The notes: generated from the letters alone by a model not told the origin. Numbered from the stretch's first letter, positions 1 to 8,444 are shown. The stretch is DNA of 64,000 nucleotides from Pseudomonas sp. 21 (GCF_000955805.1 NZ_JYOA01000007.1:740756-804755), one strand, 5' to 3'. A program made the numbers and translations.

Positions 1-18
1 GCTCGCTCCTACAGGGGG
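1..18. repeat. Partial REP-type repeat at window edge
   Basis: The first bases (GCTCGCTCCTACAGGG) match the right arm of the REP-type elements seen complete at 56931-57010 and 47273-47352. The rest of the element lies outside the window. Confidence 0.6.
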
Positions 19-26
19 AGTTTCGA

Positions 27-1421
27 TCAGGCCTCGCGCGCGCCGGGAATCGCCAGCAGCTCGGTGATGCCGGCATCGAGGGTCTCGATCAGGCGATCCA
101 CGTCCGCGGCGGTGGTGTCCGGGCAGCACAGGGTCATGTTGTGGAACGGCGTGATCAGGATGCCGCGGTTGATCAGGTACAGGTGCAGCGCCATCTGCAG
201 TTCGTCATGGAAGGCCGCTTCGGCCTCGGCGCCGGTGCGCGGAGAGACGGGGCAGAACTGGAACTCGCTGCGCGCGCCCAGCTCGGTCACCGACCACTTC
301 AGGCCGTGCTTGGCGATCAGTGCGCGGAAGCCGTCAGCCAGGCGCTTGGCCAGCGGCAGCATGTGGTCGTAGGCCGCCTGGGTCATCACCTGTTCCAGGT
401 TGGCGCGCATGCAGTGCATGGCCAGGGCGTTGGCCGAGAGGGTGGTGCCCATGCCGCTGTGGCCGTGGCCATGGCTGCCTTCCTGGGCGCTCTTGCGCGA
501 GGCGGCCATGCGCTCGGCCATCTCCGCGCTGCAGCCGAAGATGCCGCACGGCACGCCGCCGGCGATCGGCTTGCCGACCACGAAGAAGTCCGGGTCGAGG
601 TTCCACAGCTGGGTGCAGCCGCCGATATGGGTGGAGATGGTGTGGGTTTCGTCGATGATCAGCAACGAACCGTACTTGCGCGTCAGTTCGCGGCACTTCT
701 GCATGAAGCCCGGATCGGGCAGGACCATGCCGATGTTGGTCATCGCCGGCTCGCACAGCAGGGCGCACACATCGCCCTGGGCCAGCGCGGCTTCCAGCGC
801 CTCGACGTCGTTGAAGGGGATGGAGCGGCTGTGCTGGGTCAGGTCATAGGCCTGGCCGACCAGGCCGGAACGGTGCACGGTCTCGCCGTCGCGGTAGCGC
901 ACCATCACGTCGTCCACGGTGCCGTGGTAGCAGCCGTCGAACACCAGCAAGGTGTTGCGCTGGGTTACCGCGCGGGCCCAGCGCAGCACGTAGCGGTTGG
1001 AATCGGTGGCGGTGGCGGTCACCTGCCAGTAGGGCAGGCCGAAGCGCTCGGCGAGCAGCTCGCCGCAGACCACGGCGTCTTCGCCGGGGAGCATGCTGGT
1101 CAGGCCGCGCGCGCCCTGTTCGGCGAGGGCGCGGGCGATCGGCGCCGGCGAGTGGCCGAACATGCTGCCGGTGTCGCCCAGGCAGAAGTCCACGTAGTCA
1201 TGGCCGTCCACGTCGTAGAAGCGGGCGCCCTGGGCGCGTTCGACGAACAGCGGGCAGGGCGTGGACCAGTCGGCCATCCAGTGCATCGGCACGCCGGCGT
1301 ACAGCGACTTGTGCGCACGCTCGGCAAGGGCGACGGACTTGGGATTCTGTTCCAGGAAGCGCTGGCGCTCGCGGGCGGTGAAGAGATCCACGGCCTGTTG
1401 GGCGATTCCGCTGGCGGTCAT
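27..1421 (-). CDS. Class III PLP-dependent aminotransferase (glutamate-1-semialdehyde aminomutase-like)
   Basis: The gene encodes about 464 residues of a fold-type I, class III aminotransferase. Visible motifs are LLIIDETHT (PLP-ring aspartate) and VVGKPIAGG (Schiff-base lysine). The substrate cannot be read from sequence; it is likely an amino acid or omega-amino acid exchanged with a keto acid in the cytoplasm. An upstream ATG at 1451 is in frame, but the ATG at 1421 has a good GAGGTG ribosome site and is preferred. It is divergent from a short-chain dehydrogenase, and the 127 bp between the starts hold two matched palindromes, so both sides are probably controlled by the GntR regulator at 2410. 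Order and families resemble PA5523-PA5525 of PAO1 (from memory). Confidence 0.85.
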   Translation of the reverse strand: MTASGIAQQAVDLFTARERQRFLEQNPKSVALAERAHKSLYAGVPMHWMADWSTPCPLFVERAQGARFYDVDGHDYVDFCLGDTGSMFGHSPAPIARALAEQGARGLTSMLPGEDAVVCGELLAERFGLPYWQVTATATDSNRYVLRWARAVTQRNTLLVFDGCYHGTVDDVMVRYRDGETVHRSGLVGQAYDLTQHSRSIPFNDVEALEAALAQGDVCALLCEPAMTNIGMVLPDPGFMQKCRELTRKYGSLLIIDETHTISTHIGGCTQLWNLDPDFFVVGKPIAGGVPCGIFGCSAEMAERMAASRKSAQEGSHGHGHSGMGTTLSANALAMHCMRANLEQVMTQAAYDHMLPLAKRLADGFRALIAKHGLKWSVTELGARSEFQFCPVSPRTGAEAEAAFHDELQMALHLYLINRGILITPFHNMTLCCPDTTAADVDRLIETLDAGITELLAIPGAREA

Positions 1422-1457
1422 GTTGCACACCTCGTTTGTTATTTCGCACATCTTCCA

Positions 1458-1471
1458 TTTGTGATCACAAA
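1458..1471. promoter_or_regulatory. Palindromic operator 1 (TTTGTGATCACAAA)
   Basis: This is a perfect 14-bp palindrome 37 bp upstream of the aminotransferase start, with the core TGTGATCACA shared with the palindrome at 1521-1534. GntR/FadR-type regulators bind short palindromes of this kind, and such a regulator is encoded at 2410. Binding by that protein is inference. Confidence 0.6.
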
Positions 1472-1520
1472 AATGTCAATACAGTGGGCCTACTGCCTGA
1501 TAATCTGCCCTGTAACGAAC

Positions 1521-1534
1521 TCTGTGATCACAGA
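1521..1534. promoter_or_regulatory. Palindromic operator 2 (TCTGTGATCACAGA)
   Basis: This second perfect 14-bp palindrome has the same TGTGATCACA core and lies 14 bp before the short-chain dehydrogenase start. Its centre is 63 bp from that of operator 1, six helical turns, so two bound dimers would lie on the same DNA face. Confidence 0.6.
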
Positions 1535-1548
1535 ACAAGAAGACGGCC

Positions 1549-2337
1549 ATGAAAGATGTCACGAATGAGCCCGCCTGGGCCGGCCAGGTCGCCCTGGTCA
1601 GCGGCGCCGGCAGCGAGTCCGGCATCGGTTTCGCCAGCGCCCGTCGACTGGCCCGCCATGGCGTGAAACTGCTGCTGACCGCCAGCAGCGAACGCGTCCA
1701 CCAGCGGGCGGATGAGCTGCGCGCCGAAGGCTTCGAGGCCCATGCACTACCCGCCGACCTGACCCGCGAGGACGACGTCCGCGCCCTCGCCGAATGGGCG
1801 CAGGCGCAATGGGGAAGGGTAGACGTGCTGGTGAACAACGCCGGCATGGCCATGCAGGGCAGCCCGGAGCCCTTCGCCGAACTGGCGGCGATGGACCTGG
1901 CGACCTGGAACCTGTCGCTGGCGCGCAACCTGACCAGTGCCTTCCTGCTCACCCGCGCGCTGCTGCCGGGGATGCTGGAGCGCGGCTATGGGCGCATCGT
2001 CAATGTCAGCTCCACCACTGGCGTGCGCGCCAGTAATCCGGGCGAATCCGCCTACAGCGCGGCGAAGGCCGGGATGCTCGGCATGAGCATGGGGCTGGCG
2101 CTGGAAGTGGCGCAGCGCGGGGTGACGGTGAACAGCGTGGCGCCCGGCTGGATCGCTACCGGCTCCAGCAGCGAGGAAGAAATCCAAGCCGGACGGCGCA
2201 CGCCGCTCGGCCGTTCCGGGCGACCGGAGGAGGTGGCGGCCGCCATCGCCTTCCTCGCCTCGCCCGAAGCCAGCTACATCACCGGCGAAGTGCTGGTGGT
2301 GGATGGCGGCAACTGTCTGATCGAGAACAAGGGATAA
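1549..2337 (+). CDS. Short-chain dehydrogenase/reductase (SDR)
   Basis: This is a classical SDR oxidoreductase of 262 residues. The nucleotide-binding turn GAGSESGIG is at about residues 19-27, NNAG at 96-99, the catalytic serine near 154 and Y169-x3-K173 follows. The C-terminal ITGEVLVVDGG segment is typical of the FabG-like branch. It probably oxidises or reduces an alcohol or ketone with NAD(P)H; the substrate is unknown. It is the first gene of a plus-strand unit with the GntR regulator and diverges from the aminotransferase, which suggests consecutive or alternative steps in one small catabolic route. Confidence 0.88.
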   Translation: MKDVTNEPAWAGQVALVSGAGSESGIGFASARRLARHGVKLLLTASSERVHQRADELRAEGFEAHALPADLTREDDVRALAEWAQAQWGRVDVLVNNAGMAMQGSPEPFAELAAMDLATWNLSLARNLTSAFLLTRALLPGMLERGYGRIVNVSSTTGVRASNPGESAYSAAKAGMLGMSMGLALEVAQRGVTVNSVAPGWIATGSSSEEEIQAGRRTPLGRSGRPEEVAAAIAFLASPEASYITGEVLVVDGGNCLIENKG

Positions 2338-2342
2338 GCAAG

Positions 2343-2405
2343 ATGAAGCACGACTGCAGCCTGACCTTCGCCCAACTGCCGGCGCCGCCGGCCGGCCGGG
2401 AGTGA
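2343..2405 (+). other. Short 20-codon ORF, possible remnant or leader
   Basis: An ATG six bases after the SDR stop opens a 20-residue frame (MKHDCSLTFAQLPAPPAGRE) that closes four bases before the GntR start. Its first ten or so residues look to me like the amino terminus of sugar-phosphate isomerase/epimerase (TIM-barrel) proteins. It may be the stub of a deleted third enzyme, or it may be chance. There is no independent evidence of translation. Confidence 0.3.
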
Positions 2406-2409
2406 AACC

Positions 2410-3075
2410 ATGGCCGACAACCTTCAGGAACAGCTGTACCAGAACCTGCGCCAGGCCCTGCTGAGCGGGCGCTTCCAGCCCGGCGAGCGGCTCAAGATCC
2501 GCGACCTGGCCGATGAATGGGGCACCAGCCCGATGCCGGTCCGTGCCGCCCTGCAACGGCTGGTGGCCGAGGGCGCGCTGGAGGGCGAGCCGCAGCGCTC
2601 GCTACGGGTGCCGGTGATGACCCGCGAGCGCTACCTGCAGATCCTGCAGGTGCGGCAATCCCTGGAGGGGCTGGCGGTGGAGGATGCGGCGCGGCACCTG
2701 CGGCCCGCCGACATGGCGGTGCTGCGCGATTGCACCGAGCGCATGGAAATCGCGCTGAACGCCCGTGACGTCCACGGCTACCTGGAAGCCAACAGCCTGT
2801 TCCACCTGACGCTCTACCGTGCCTGCGGCAACCCCACGCTGCTGCGCATGATCGAGGCGCTGTGGCTGCAGGTCGGGCCGTTCTTCAACCGGCTGTTCAC
2901 CGAGGCCGACCTGTCGCTGCGCCTCAACGACTTCCACGAAGACACCCTGCAGGCGCTGGAGCGAGGCGATGGCGCTGGCGCGCGCAAAGCCATCGAACAG
3001 GATCTGGGCTACTGCGGCCAGTACCTGCTCAACCTGCTTGAGCTGGAAAGCGGGGGAAGGCTCGGGGCGCGCTAG
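2410..3075 (+). CDS. GntR-family transcriptional regulator, FCD type
   Basis: The protein has 221 residues. An N-terminal winged helix-turn-helix spans about 10-75 (IRDLADEWGTSPMPVRAAL recognition region). An all-helical FCD ligand domain spans about 80-215 (QVRQSLEGLAVEDAA and FHLTLYRACGNPTLLRMIE). FCD proteins usually repress neighbouring catabolic genes and release on binding an organic acid. It lies downstream of the SDR, and paired palindromes between SDR and aminotransferase are its likely operators. The inducer is unknown. Confidence 0.88.
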   Translation: MADNLQEQLYQNLRQALLSGRFQPGERLKIRDLADEWGTSPMPVRAALQRLVAEGALEGEPQRSLRVPVMTRERYLQILQVRQSLEGLAVEDAARHLRPADMAVLRDCTERMEIALNARDVHGYLEANSLFHLTLYRACGNPTLLRMIEALWLQVGPFFNRLFTEADLSLRLNDFHEDTLQALERGDGAGARKAIEQDLGYCGQYLLNLLELESGGRLGAR

Positions 3076-3083
3076 GGCGCCCG

Positions 3084-3296
3084 TCAGGGGGTCTTGATGA
3101 AGCGGACGTTGTCCTTCTTGATCAGGATCGTCTCGCCGTTGAGCTGTTCGAATTCGTAATAGTCATTGTATTTGTCGTAGTCGGAATGATCCTTCACCAG
3201 GATTTCGCTGCCGTCCTGCAGCGTCACCACGGCCTTGTCGGCGCATCCGGCGAGGCCGAGCAGCAACAGGCAGGTGAACAAGGCTTTCAACTTCAT
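3084..3296 (-). CDS. YgdI/YgdR-like small lipoprotein (DUF903)
   Basis: The gene encodes about 70 residues with a lipoprotein signal: hydrophobic stretch, then LAGC with the lipidated cysteine at residue 18. The mature part contains the small beta segment VVTLQDGSEILVKDHSDYDK, typical of the YgdI/YgdR family of unknown function. The ATG at 3296 has a GGAG ribosome site; the longer frame from 3314 lacks one. It should be exported and lipid anchored. It is convergent with the GntR gene, whose stop lies 8 bp away. Confidence 0.8.
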   Translation of the reverse strand: MKLKALFTCLLLLGLAGCADKAVVTLQDGSEILVKDHSDYDKYNDYYEFEQLNGETILIKKDNVRFIKTP

Positions 3297-3399
3297 AGTT
3301 TCTCCACGGGGCATCGTACCCGCCCGGGCAGCGAGGGCTGGAGGTACGCTGGGTTGCCTGTGTGACCATGGAAGTTTCAGGAAATTCCGACGCCGGGCT

Positions 3400-3801
3400 T
3401 CAAGTATCGAGCCATACGTCGCGCGCCCAGGTCCAGACGGAGTCCCAGGTTTCCTCGGTGAGCTCGCCGTCGGCCCAGAGAATCACCTCGCCGTCCTCGG
3501 CGACCGCGTAGTAGTCGTCACCGTCGGCGCAGAGCGGGATCAGCTCGCGCGGCAGGCCATTGGCCCAGGCCACGGCCGCGACTTCCGGCAGGTAGGTGTG
3601 GGACTGTGGATCGGTCGCCGTGACGGGTTCCAGGCGGCCATAAACGACGTCGCTGACCAGCAGGAGGAATTCGCGGAATTCCGACGGAATGCCGATCAGC
3701 AGCGCTTCCTCGATCTCCACCAGCAGTTCTTCGTCGGGCAGTTCCAGCGGTACCGGAACCGGCTCGTTCGCTTCACGCAGTTTCTCGATCACATCTTCCA
3801 C
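3400..3801 (-). CDS. SMI1/KNR4 (SUKH) family protein
   Basis: The product is a cytoplasmic acidic protein of 133 residues. LPDEELLVEIEEALLIGIP, then SEFREFLLL, and the later DDYYAVAEDGEVILW fit the SMI1/KNR4 (SUKH) fold. SUKH proteins often act as immunity proteins in polymorphic toxin systems, but no toxin gene adjoins this one and housekeeping orphans exist. No other function can be assigned. It is flanked by the YgdR-like lipoprotein and the Tim44-domain gene in the same orientation. Confidence 0.7.
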   Translation of the reverse strand: MEDVIEKLREANEPVPVPLELPDEELLVEIEEALLIGIPSEFREFLLLVSDVVYGRLEPVTATDPQSHTYLPEVAAVAWANGLPRELIPLCADGDDYYAVAEDGEVILWADGELTEETWDSVWTWARDVWLDT

Positions 3802-3952
3802 AGACGGGGCCTCTCTATATTCGACGAATGGCGCGCTTTATACAGTAGTAGCCGGCCCTCCGCGCAAGACCACTGCGCAGGCGCCGTCCGGACGAGCGGC
3901 GGGGTGGAGGGCGTGCCTGTGCCCGATGTGCGGAAATGAATGTGCGGAAACG

Positions 3953-3975
3953 AAAAAGCCCGGCAATCGCCGGGC
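3953..3975 (-). terminator. Rho-independent terminator of the Tim44-domain gene
   Basis: Read on the minus strand, the 7-bp stem GCCCGGC/GCCGGGC with a 4-base loop is followed by five T residues. It begins about 20 bp after the stop of the Tim44-domain gene. Confidence 0.85.
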
Positions 3976-3994
3976 TTCTTCTTCACGCGCAGGG

Positions 3995-4879
3995 TCAGTT
4001 CTGGCGGATGCCCGCCACCAGCCAGGGCTGGTTCTCGCCTTGCGGGCGCTCCATGCGCCAGCTTTCGCTGAAGGGTTCGCCCTGGTCGAAGCGCGAGGAC
4101 TTCGACACGCCGCTGAAGGTCAGGGTGGCGATGGTCTTCTCGGCCTGGTCGTCCACGCCCTCGAGCTGCACGTCGAGGTTGTCGATGTAGGTGGACTGGT
4201 AGCCGTCGCCCAGGTCAGCGCGTTCCTGCTTGAGGAACTGCAGCATCTGCGGAGTGACGAACTCGGCGATCTTGTCCATCTCGTTGGAATCCCAGTGCTG
4301 CTGCAGGGACATGAAGTGCTCGCGGGCTGCGGCGACGAAACGGGTCTCGTCGAACCAGCTCGGTGCGTTGATCACCGGGCGGCTGTCCATCACCGGACGG
4401 GAAGCACCACCGAAGATCGACGGCGGGGCGGCCGGCATTTCACGCTGCATCGGCGCGTGTCCACCGGCCATGGCGGGCTGGTTGCCTTGCTGCTGGCGGC
4501 GACGGGAGGCGATGAAGCGGAAGGCGATGAAGGCGATCAGCGCGATGATCAGGATGTCGAGGAACTGCATGCCCTGGAAGCCGTCGCCCATGAACATGGA
4601 GGCGAGCAGGCCACCGGCGGCGAGGCCGGCCAGCGGGCCGAGCCAGCGCGAAGCGCCGCTCTTGGCGGCAGCACCAGCAGCGCCTGCGGCGGCACCGGTT
4701 GCGGCCGGGCCAGCGGCAGTCGGGGAATTCGGGGCGGCGTTGGGTTGCGCCTGGCGGGTCTGGTGGCTCGGCGCCGAGCCCATGCTCTTGCCGCCACCGA
4801 AACGTTTGGCGGCGTTGACGTCGAGGCTGAGCGTCACGGCGACACAGAAGGCCATGGCAAGGCTGAGAAAGCGCTTCAT
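3995..4879 (-). CDS. Tim44-domain membrane-associated protein
   Basis: The gene encodes about 294 residues from the ATG at 4879; in-frame ATGs at 4888 and 4912 also exist. An N-terminal signal or anchor segment is followed by a Gly/Ala/Pro-rich linker (about 30-100), two hydrophobic segments (GLAAGGLLASMFM and ILIIALIAFIAFRFIA) and then a Tim44-like domain (about 150-294, with the EHFMSLQQHWDSNEMDKI region). Bacterial Tim44-domain proteins are widespread and poorly characterised; some are proposed to bind membranes or the cell envelope. It is divergent from the antiporter gene. A P. aeruginosa relative (PA5528, from memory) has the same neighbour. Confidence 0.8.
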   Translation of the reverse strand: MKRFLSLAMAFCVAVTLSLDVNAAKRFGGGKSMGSAPSHQTRQAQPNAAPNSPTAAGPAATGAAAGAAGAAAKSGASRWLGPLAGLAAGGLLASMFMGDGFQGMQFLDILIIALIAFIAFRFIASRRRQQQGNQPAMAGGHAPMQREMPAAPPSIFGGASRPVMDSRPVINAPSWFDETRFVAAAREHFMSLQQHWDSNEMDKIAEFVTPQMLQFLKQERADLGDGYQSTYIDNLDVQLEGVDDQAEKTIATLTFSGVSKSSRFDQGEPFSESWRMERPQGENQPWLVAGIRQN

Positions 4880-5136
4880 CGTTGTCATTCTCTTGGTTGG
4901 TATACGACGCACGTCATGTTGCAGGCCGGGGCCGGTGAGGGCCAGCCGGATTTTGTTTCGTGCTGTTGCCCTGCATGGGCCCGCCCCCTCATATGGGGGC
5001 GGTTGAATCCCTTTCCAAATCAGTCTGTTACTGATTCTTTCAGAGCCGCCTGTCGGAAGGCTCGGATGGTAGGCTTCGCTGAGCGAGGCCGTCAGCCGCG
5101 CGATCCCCTGACCCCACGCCGCGAGGACCGCCGACC

Positions 5137-6897
5137 ATGCATGCCATCGACTTCATCCAGGACCTCGCGGTGATCATGCTGATCGCCGGTTTCGTCACCA
5201 TCCTCTGCCACCGCTTCAAGCAGCCGGTGGTGCTGGGCTACATCATCGCCGGGGTGATCATCGGCCCGCACACCCCTCCGTTCGCCCTGGTGCATGACGA
5301 GGATACGATCAAGACCCTCGCCGAGCTGGGGGTGATCTTCCTGATGTTCTGCCTGGGGTTGGAATTCTCCCTGCGCAAGCTGTTCCAGGTCGGCGCCACG
5401 GCGTTCATCGCCGCGTTCCTGGAGATCACCCTGATGATCTGGGCCGGCTTCGAGATCGGCCGCCTGTTCGACTGGAGCACCATGGATTCGCTGTTCCTCG
5501 GCGCGATCCTGGCGATGTCTTCCACCACCATCATCATCAAGGTCCTGGGCGACCTGAAGATGAAGAACGAGCGCTTCGCCCAGCTGATCTTCGGCGTGCT
5601 GATCATCGAGGACATTCTCGGCATCGGCATCATCGCCCTGTTCTCCGGCATCGCCGTAAGCGGCACGGTGGAGGCCGACCAGGTGTTCTCCACGGTCGGC
5701 AAGCTCAGCCTGTTCATGGTCGTCGCGCTGGTCGTCGGCATCCTGCTGGTGCCGCGCCTGCTGGCCTACGTGGCGAAATTCGAAAGCAACGAGATGCTGC
5801 TGGTGACGGTGCTGGGCCTGTGCTTCGGCTTCTGCCTGCTGGTGGTGAAGCTCGAATACAGCATGATCCTGGGCGCCTTCCTGATTGGCGCGATCATGGC
5901 CGAGTCGCGCCAGCTGATCCAGATCGAGCGCCTGATGGAGCCGGTGCGCGACATGTTCAGCGCGATCTTCTTCGTCGCCATCGGCCTGACCATCGACCCC
6001 AAGGTGCTGGTGGACTACGCCGCGCCGATTCTGGTGATCACCCTGGTGGTGGTCGCCGGCAAACTGATCTCCTGCGGCGCCGGCGCCTTCATTGCCGGCA
6101 ACGACGGGCGCACCTCGATGCGCGTGGGCATGGGCCTTTCGCAGATCGGCGAGTTCTCCTTCATCATCGCCGCGCTGGGCATGAGCCTGGGCGTGACCAG
6201 CGACTTCCTCTACCCGGTGGTGGTCGGCGTGTCGGCCATCACCACGCTGCTGACGCCCTACCTGATCCGCTCCGCCGACCCGCTGGCGCTCTACCTGGGC
6301 CGCAGCCTGCCGTCACCCATGGTGCGGGTGTTCAGCCTGTACGGCGAGTGGCTGCGCAGCATCAAGCCGCGCGGCGACAAGGCGATCCTCGCCGGGATGA
6401 TCCGGCGCATCCTGCTGCAGGTCGGGGTCAACCTGACCCTGGTGATCGGCATCTTCTTCGGCCTGGCGTTCTTCGCCGGGCAGATCGGCCAGTGGCTGGC
6501 GCAGTTCGTCGAGCCCGAAGCGCTGCACAAGGCGCTGATCTGGGGCGCCGCGTTGCTGCTGTCGCTGCCGTTCCTGATCGCTGCCTACCGCAAGCTCAAG
6601 GCGCTGGCGATGCTGCTGGCGGAAATGGGCGTGAAGGCGGAAAGCGCCGGGCGCCATACGGCCCGCGTGCGCCGGGTGATTTCCGAGCTGATCCCGCTGC
6701 TGTCGCTGGGCGGCATGATGCTGCTGCTGGCGGCGCTCAGTTCGAGCATCCTGCCGCCGGGCGAGCTGCTGGTGGTGGTGGCGCTGATCGCCGCACTGGT
6801 GATCGCGGTGTTCTGGCGCTGGTTCATCCGCGTGCATTCGCGGATGCAGGTGGCGCTGATCGAGACCTTCGAGCAGAACGGCGGCGGGCATCACTGA
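5137..6897 (+). CDS. CPA2-type cation/proton antiporter (KefB-like, no RCK domain)
   Basis: The protein is an integral inner-membrane protein of 586 residues. The first ~385 residues form a Na+/H+ exchanger core of the KefB/CPA2 type (QPVVLGYIIAGVIIGP near the start, then FLMFCLGLEFS and LGLCFGFCLLVVKLEYSM). Instead of the usual C-terminal TrkA-N regulatory domain, the last ~200 residues hold about four more hydrophobic segments and a short basic tail, so gating would differ from KefB/KefC. It probably exchanges K+ or Na+ for H+. The gene appears monocistronic; its relative in PAO1 is, I believe, PA5529. Confidence 0.85.
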   Translation: MHAIDFIQDLAVIMLIAGFVTILCHRFKQPVVLGYIIAGVIIGPHTPPFALVHDEDTIKTLAELGVIFLMFCLGLEFSLRKLFQVGATAFIAAFLEITLMIWAGFEIGRLFDWSTMDSLFLGAILAMSSTTIIIKVLGDLKMKNERFAQLIFGVLIIEDILGIGIIALFSGIAVSGTVEADQVFSTVGKLSLFMVVALVVGILLVPRLLAYVAKFESNEMLLVTVLGLCFGFCLLVVKLEYSMILGAFLIGAIMAESRQLIQIERLMEPVRDMFSAIFFVAIGLTIDPKVLVDYAAPILVITLVVVAGKLISCGAGAFIAGNDGRTSMRVGMGLSQIGEFSFIIAALGMSLGVTSDFLYPVVVGVSAITTLLTPYLIRSADPLALYLGRSLPSPMVRVFSLYGEWLRSIKPRGDKAILAGMIRRILLQVGVNLTLVIGIFFGLAFFAGQIGQWLAQFVEPEALHKALIWGAALLLSLPFLIAAYRKLKALAMLLAEMGVKAESAGRHTARVRRVISELIPLLSLGGMMLLLAALSSSILPPGELLVVVALIAALVIAVFWRWFIRVHSRMQVALIETFEQNGGGHH

Positions 6898-6909
6898 TGC
6901 CCGCCGGCT

Positions 6910-7680
6910 TCATGGCTGGATTTCGAGGACGCTCTGGGAAGCCTTGCGCTCGCGCTCGGCCTTGTGCATTTCGCGTACGGCCTGGCGCACGGTTTCGTGG
7001 TAGCCGTTGATCACGGTTTCCGAGTCGCTGCAGATGATCGACTTGCCGCGCTCGATCCACAGCACGCGATGGCATAGCTCGCGGATCGCCTCCATGCTGT
7101 GGGACACCAGAATCACGGTCTTGCCCTGCTTGATCTTGCTGCGCATGGCGGCGTGGGACTTTTCGCGGAAGGTCTGGTCACCTACGCCCAGCACTTCGTC
7201 GATCAGCAGGATATCCGGGTCGGCGTGGATTGCCACCGCGAAGCCCAGGCGGGCGCGCATGCCGGTGGAGTAAGTGCCCACGGGGCGCTCGAAGAAGTCG
7301 CCCAGCTCGCTGAACTCGCGGATGTCGTCCATCTGCCGGCGGATGTCGGCGAGCCTCATGCCTAGCAGCAGGCCGCTGATGACCACGTTGTCGCGCCCGG
7401 ACAGGTCTGGCTTGAAGCCGACGTTCAGCGCCAGCAGGCTGGCACTGAGCGGTTTGCTGCGCTGCAGGGTGCCGCGGTCGGGATCGACGATGCCGGCAAT
7501 CATCCGCAGCAGCGTGCTCTTGCCGGCGCCGTTGTTGCCGATCACCCCGAGGGTCTCGCCCTCGTAGAGTTCGAAACTGACGTCCTGCAAGGCCCAGAAC
7601 GACTCGTAACGCAGCATACCGACCCGCTGCCGGTAGGACAGGCCGATGTGCTCGGCCTGGAGAATCAGGTCACCGGACAT
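6910..7680 (-). CDS. wzt: ABC exporter ATPase for surface polysaccharide (Wzt/KpsT-like)
   Basis: This is an ATP-binding subunit of 256 residues. Walker A GNNGAGKS is at 48-55, the signature YSTGM at about 137-141, Walker B ILLIDE at 157-162 and the switch histidine near 194. The DEVLGVGD and SHSMEAIRELC segments are characteristic of the O-antigen/teichoic-acid/capsule export branch. It ends shortly after the nucleotide-binding domain and lacks the C-terminal carbohydrate-binding domain of long Wzt proteins, so it should not select for a capped chain end. It pairs with the permease immediately upstream (8 bp gap) on the same strand. Confidence 0.88.
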   Translation of the reverse strand: MSGDLILQAEHIGLSYRQRVGMLRYESFWALQDVSFELYEGETLGVIGNNGAGKSTLLRMIAGIVDPDRGTLQRSKPLSASLLALNVGFKPDLSGRDNVVISGLLLGMRLADIRRQMDDIREFSELGDFFERPVGTYSTGMRARLGFAVAIHADPDILLIDEVLGVGDQTFREKSHAAMRSKIKQGKTVILVSHSMEAIRELCHRVLWIERGKSIICSDSETVINGYHETVRQAVREMHKAERERKASQSVLEIQP

Positions 7681-7688
7681 GCATCACC

Positions 7689-8444
7689 TCAGAACAGCAG
7701 CTTGGGGTACTTGCGCTCGTTGCGGTGCATGACCCACAGCGCCAAGAGCAGGAACGGGACGGCGACCGACAGTACGTAGAGCTGCTCGCCCCACGCCGGC
7801 CACTGGTTGTGCAGCAGCACATCGCGGAATGCCGTAATCATCACCGTCATCGGGTTGAGATTCAGCAGCGGCGCCATGGAAGCGGGAATTTCATGGATGC
7901 TGAAGAACACGCCGGACATGAACATCATCAGCATCAGGAAGTTGTCCACCACCTGGCGCAGGTCCGGCACGAAGGGCAGCACCGCGGCAAGCAGGAAGCC
8001 GAAACCGATGATGAATAGCAGCTGGTTGAGGATCAGCACCGGTAGCGCCAGCCACTCCAGTGAGGGGCGGTAGCCGGCGACCAGCAGCGAGAGGATCAGC
8101 AGCGTCAGGATGATCAGGAACTTGAAGGTGTTGCTCAGCACCGGGATCAGCGCGAACACGTACTTGGGCACGTGGATCTGCTGGATCAGCCCGGCGTTGG
8201 CCTGGATGGCGTTACTGGCCTGGCGCACCGAGCCGTCGAACCATTTCCAGGCGACCATGCCGCTGAGCAGCAGCGGTACATAGCCCGGACGGCTGTGGCC
8301 CAGTGCCAGGCCGAAGACGATATAGAACGCCCCCATGTACATCACGGGCTCGAGGATCCACCAGAGAAATCCGAGGAAACGCCGCGCCACTTCGGTGCGC
8401 AGGTCGCTGTAAACGCCGTAAAGAATGATGTCCCTGTGCTTCAT
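7689..8444 (-). CDS. wzm: ABC-2 type polysaccharide export permease (Wzm-like)
   Basis: The gene encodes a six-segment inner-membrane permease of 251 residues of the ABC-2/Wzm/KpsM family. LYGVYSDLRTEVARRFLGFLW at the start and FLMLMMFMSGVFFS with INLNPMTVMITAFRD-like sequence near the C terminus are typical. With the adjacent ATPase it should move a lipid-linked glycan across the inner membrane. It is divergent from the sulfotransferase gene, with 122 AT-richer bases between them that probably hold promoters for both arms of the glycan island. Confidence 0.88.
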   Translation of the reverse strand: MKHRDIILYGVYSDLRTEVARRFLGFLWWILEPVMYMGAFYIVFGLALGHSRPGYVPLLLSGMVAWKWFDGSVRQASNAIQANAGLIQQIHVPKYVFALIPVLSNTFKFLIILTLLILSLLVAGYRPSLEWLALPVLILNQLLFIIGFGFLLAAVLPFVPDLRQVVDNFLMLMMFMSGVFFSIHEIPASMAPLLNLNPMTVMITAFRDVLLHNQWPAWGEQLYVLSVAVPFLLLALWVMHRNERKYPKLLF

